Notes under the pieces: model-generated | Database searches by the model: none | What the model was told of the DNA's origin: nothing | What the model saw: the letters and a program-made list of their open reading frames with translations, nothing else | Assembly: GCA_039026375.1 (NCBI GenBank) | Contig: JBCCML010000004.1 | Span: 83,466-147,465 of the forward strand | Length of the DNA: 64,000 bases | Source: Thermohalobaculum sp039026375 | GTDB taxonomy: Bacteria > Pseudomonadota > Alphaproteobacteria > Rhodobacterales > Rhodobacteraceae | Direction: 5' to 3' | Shown here: one piece after another, positions 62,338-64,000 of the stretch | Layout of the letters: the number at the start of each line of letters is the position of its first letter | Position numbering within the stretch: the first letter of the stretch is position 1 | Translations under genes and position numbers: made by a program

Positions 62338-63444
62338 ATGAAAAACGTTCTGTTGAGCACCAGCGCCGTGGCGCTCGTCGCGATGGCATCCGCTCCGGCC
62401 GCGGCTGCGGAGTGGGAGATAAGCCTGGGCGGCTACATGGAGCAGTTCATTGTCTACGGCTCCTCGGATTCACCCGCTGGCACGGATTTTGATGGAGTCG
62501 ACGTCCAATCCGACACCGAGATCATCTTTACGCCGTCGATCACTTTGGACAACGGCATCAAGTTTAGCGCCAACATCCAGCTGGAGGGCAATACCAGCGG
62601 CGACCATATCGACGAGTCGTTTGTCTCTATCAAGGGATCGTTCGGGGAGATCCTGATTGGGTCCGAAAACTCCGCCGGATATAAAACTCAATATGCTGCG
62701 CCTGATGCGACGTTCTTCGGCATCAACTCTGGCTCTTCTACGGGCATCATCCCATCGAACACCGGTGACGGCTTCTTCCGATCGACGCTCGGCTCGACTT
62801 TCCTCGAGAATAATGGGACAGCGAACAACGATGCCATGCGCATCACCTACTTTACGCCGCGGTTTGCGGGGTTCCAGCTGGGCGTTTCCTATGCACGTGA
62901 TGGCACCCAGGACGACAACATTCGCGATAACTGCAGCGCGGCTGGTGTCACCTGTGACTACTTCGACATCGGCACCAACTATGTACAGTCATTCGGTGAC
63001 TTCTCGGTTGCTGCATCCGCCCGCTGGGGTATCGCATCGACGGGCGGCGCAGCTGCCACGGACCCCCAGGTCTACGGGTTCGGCGTAAATCTGGGCTATG
63101 CCGGGTTCACGATTGGCGGCTCCTTCGCCGAGCAAAACGGCACAGCCGACAACGATGGTACAGCCTATGACATCGGTGCCAGTTACGAAACCGGGCCTTG
63201 GGCATTCTCGGTCACGTATTTCCACGGTGAAAATCACGACAACGACAACCCGAATGCGACCAGCGGTGGGTCCAGCGCCAATGACGAGACATTCGACCAG
63301 GTCTTGGTTGGCATAAACTACAAGCTGGCCAAGGGCGTCAGGCTGAACGGGTTTGGCGGCTATGTGGATTTCGACGAAGACGCGCGAAACACGACCGACG
63401 CCGATGGCTTCTTCATCGGGACAGGAATCCGGTTGGATTTCTGA
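62338..63444 (+). CDS. porin, Rhodobacter type
   Basis: A 368-residue outer-membrane porin of the alphaproteobacterial general-porin family (Porin_4-like). The signal peptide is MKNVLLSTSAVALVAMASAPAAAA. The mature part begins AEWEISLGGYMEQF, has the VDVQSDTEIIFTPSITLDNGIKFSANIQLEG strands (about 55-85) and ends GTGIRLDF with C-terminal Phe. GGGGGA precedes the ATG at 62338. Long acidic Asn/Asp loops (about 190-215 and 285-310) suggest a marine or cation-rich setting. A close paralogue follows at 63740. Confidence 0.93.
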   Translation: MKNVLLSTSAVALVAMASAPAAAAEWEISLGGYMEQFIVYGSSDSPAGTDFDGVDVQSDTEIIFTPSITLDNGIKFSANIQLEGNTSGDHIDESFVSIKGSFGEILIGSENSAGYKTQYAAPDATFFGINSGSSTGIIPSNTGDGFFRSTLGSTFLENNGTANNDAMRITYFTPRFAGFQLGVSYARDGTQDDNIRDNCSAAGVTCDYFDIGTNYVQSFGDFSVAASARWGIASTGGAAATDPQVYGFGVNLGYAGFTIGGSFAEQNGTADNDGTAYDIGASYETGPWAFSVTYFHGENHDNDNPNATSGGSSANDETFDQVLVGINYKLAKGVRLNGFGGYVDFDEDARNTTDADGFFIGTGIRLDF

Positions 63445-63739
63445 TCTGACGATCGAACAGGTCTGATCTTCACATATCATTATGGTTCTGGGGCCGTTGA
63501 TCGACTGCCCCGGTAATGCCCAACCGCCGCTGGCAAATCGCACATGTTGCAGATCCGCACCGAATTCTGGCGGGCGGCCTAGCGCGCCATTGCGGTGATT
63601 GACGTTAACCAACTGTTAGTCGAGAACGCGGTCATCGGGCATGGTACAGCCCGACTAGGCAGGTCTTCGCGTCGAACAGACGCTTGAACACCCACCAACA
63701 CCCCAAAAACACACGTGTGATCTCGAATGAGGGACAGTC

Positions 63740-64000
63740 ATGAAAAAAATTCTGTTGGGTAGCAGTGCTATGGCACTTGCTGCCGCTGCCGCTACCCCCG
63801 CGTCCGCCGCTGAGTGGGATGTGCGGGTTGGTGGCTACATGGTTCAGCATGTGGTCTACGGCTCGTCGGACACGCCTGCTGGAGTCGACTTTGACGGTGT
63901 CGACGTTCAGTCAGACACTGAAATCTTCTTTTTGCCGTCGATTACGTTGGACAACGGCATCAAGATCGGCGCCAACATCCAGCTAGAAGGTAACACCGGC
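63740..64000 (+). CDS. second porin paralogue, cut by window edge
   Basis: 87 residues are visible: a signal peptide (MKKILLGSSAMALAAAAATPASA) then AEWDVRVGGYMVQHVVYGSSDTPAG, collinear with the preceding porin and clearly a tandem duplicate. GAGGGAC lies 6 bp before the ATG. The 295-bp gap before it shows no strong terminator, though TTGACGTTAAC at 63600 may belong to its promoter. Confidence 0.92.
   Translation, partial: MKKILLGSSAMALAAAAATPASAAEWDVRVGGYMVQHVVYGSSDTPAGVDFDGVDVQSDTEIFFLPSITLDNGIKIGANIQLEGNTG

Overview
The window is bacterial, moderately GC-rich and densely coded. It looks like the main chromosome of an alphaproteobacterium close to Rhodobacterales/Rhodobacteraceae. The evidence is gene order: mutY-dciA-dsbA-smc, and the replication-origin neighbourhood dnaQ-coaE-aroE-maf-ppsR // hemJ-rho-mnmE-mnmG-rsmG-parA-parB with holA-lptE-leuS and a DUF3576 lipoprotein beyond. 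Paired porins of the Rhodobacter type lie at the right end.

Layout. 1-8.5 kb: the end of an OmpR-type response regulator, a TTC38-like TPR protein, a YdcH-like small protein, folB, then an operon of an RND/MMPL exporter fused in frame to a LolA-like domain, an outer-membrane beta-barrel and a TetR regulator. 8.7-15.4 kb (minus): a complete four-gene NHLP-type peptide export system (HlyD, peptidase-ABC, second ABC, cyclic-nucleotide-binding protein) with no precursor peptide nearby. 15.5-25.6 kb: AlkB hydroxylase, mutY, dciA, dsbA, smc, a flavin monooxygenase and a GT2 glycosyltransferase. 25.6-29.7 kb (minus): a membrane glycosyltransferase and a patatin/POTRA/barrel phospholipase.

29.9-40.2 kb is a genomic island of about 10.2 kb inserted at the 3' end of tRNA-Pro(CGG). 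A 55-bp direct repeat (one mismatch) marks both ends, and paired GAGACAA arm-like sites lie just inside each end. No integrase is recognisable. Its cargo is a SARP-like regulator, a PAP2/haloperoxidase-fold protein with a Gly-Lys-Ala repeat tail, a subtilase with a large insertion, a lipoprotein, a trypsin-like protease, and a trypsin-like protease fused to an endonuclease I domain. The two divergent promoter regions share TTGACGC heptamers spaced 11 bp apart. I regard this protease/nuclease island as the best candidate for an undescribed system.

40.3-45.6 kb: tRNA-Gln and a minus-strand operon of Fe-alcohol dehydrogenase, a SucCD-like acyl-CoA synthetase and a CoA-acylating aldehyde dehydrogenase resembling sulfoacetaldehyde dehydrogenase, preceded by a dsrE-like gene broken by one stop codon. 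45.7-61.3 kb is the origin region. The 484-bp gap between ppsR and hemJ is the probable oriC, and two perfect parS sites lie in the 5' ends of mnmG and rsmG. Genes read away from the origin on both sides, as expected for highly expressed housekeeping genes.
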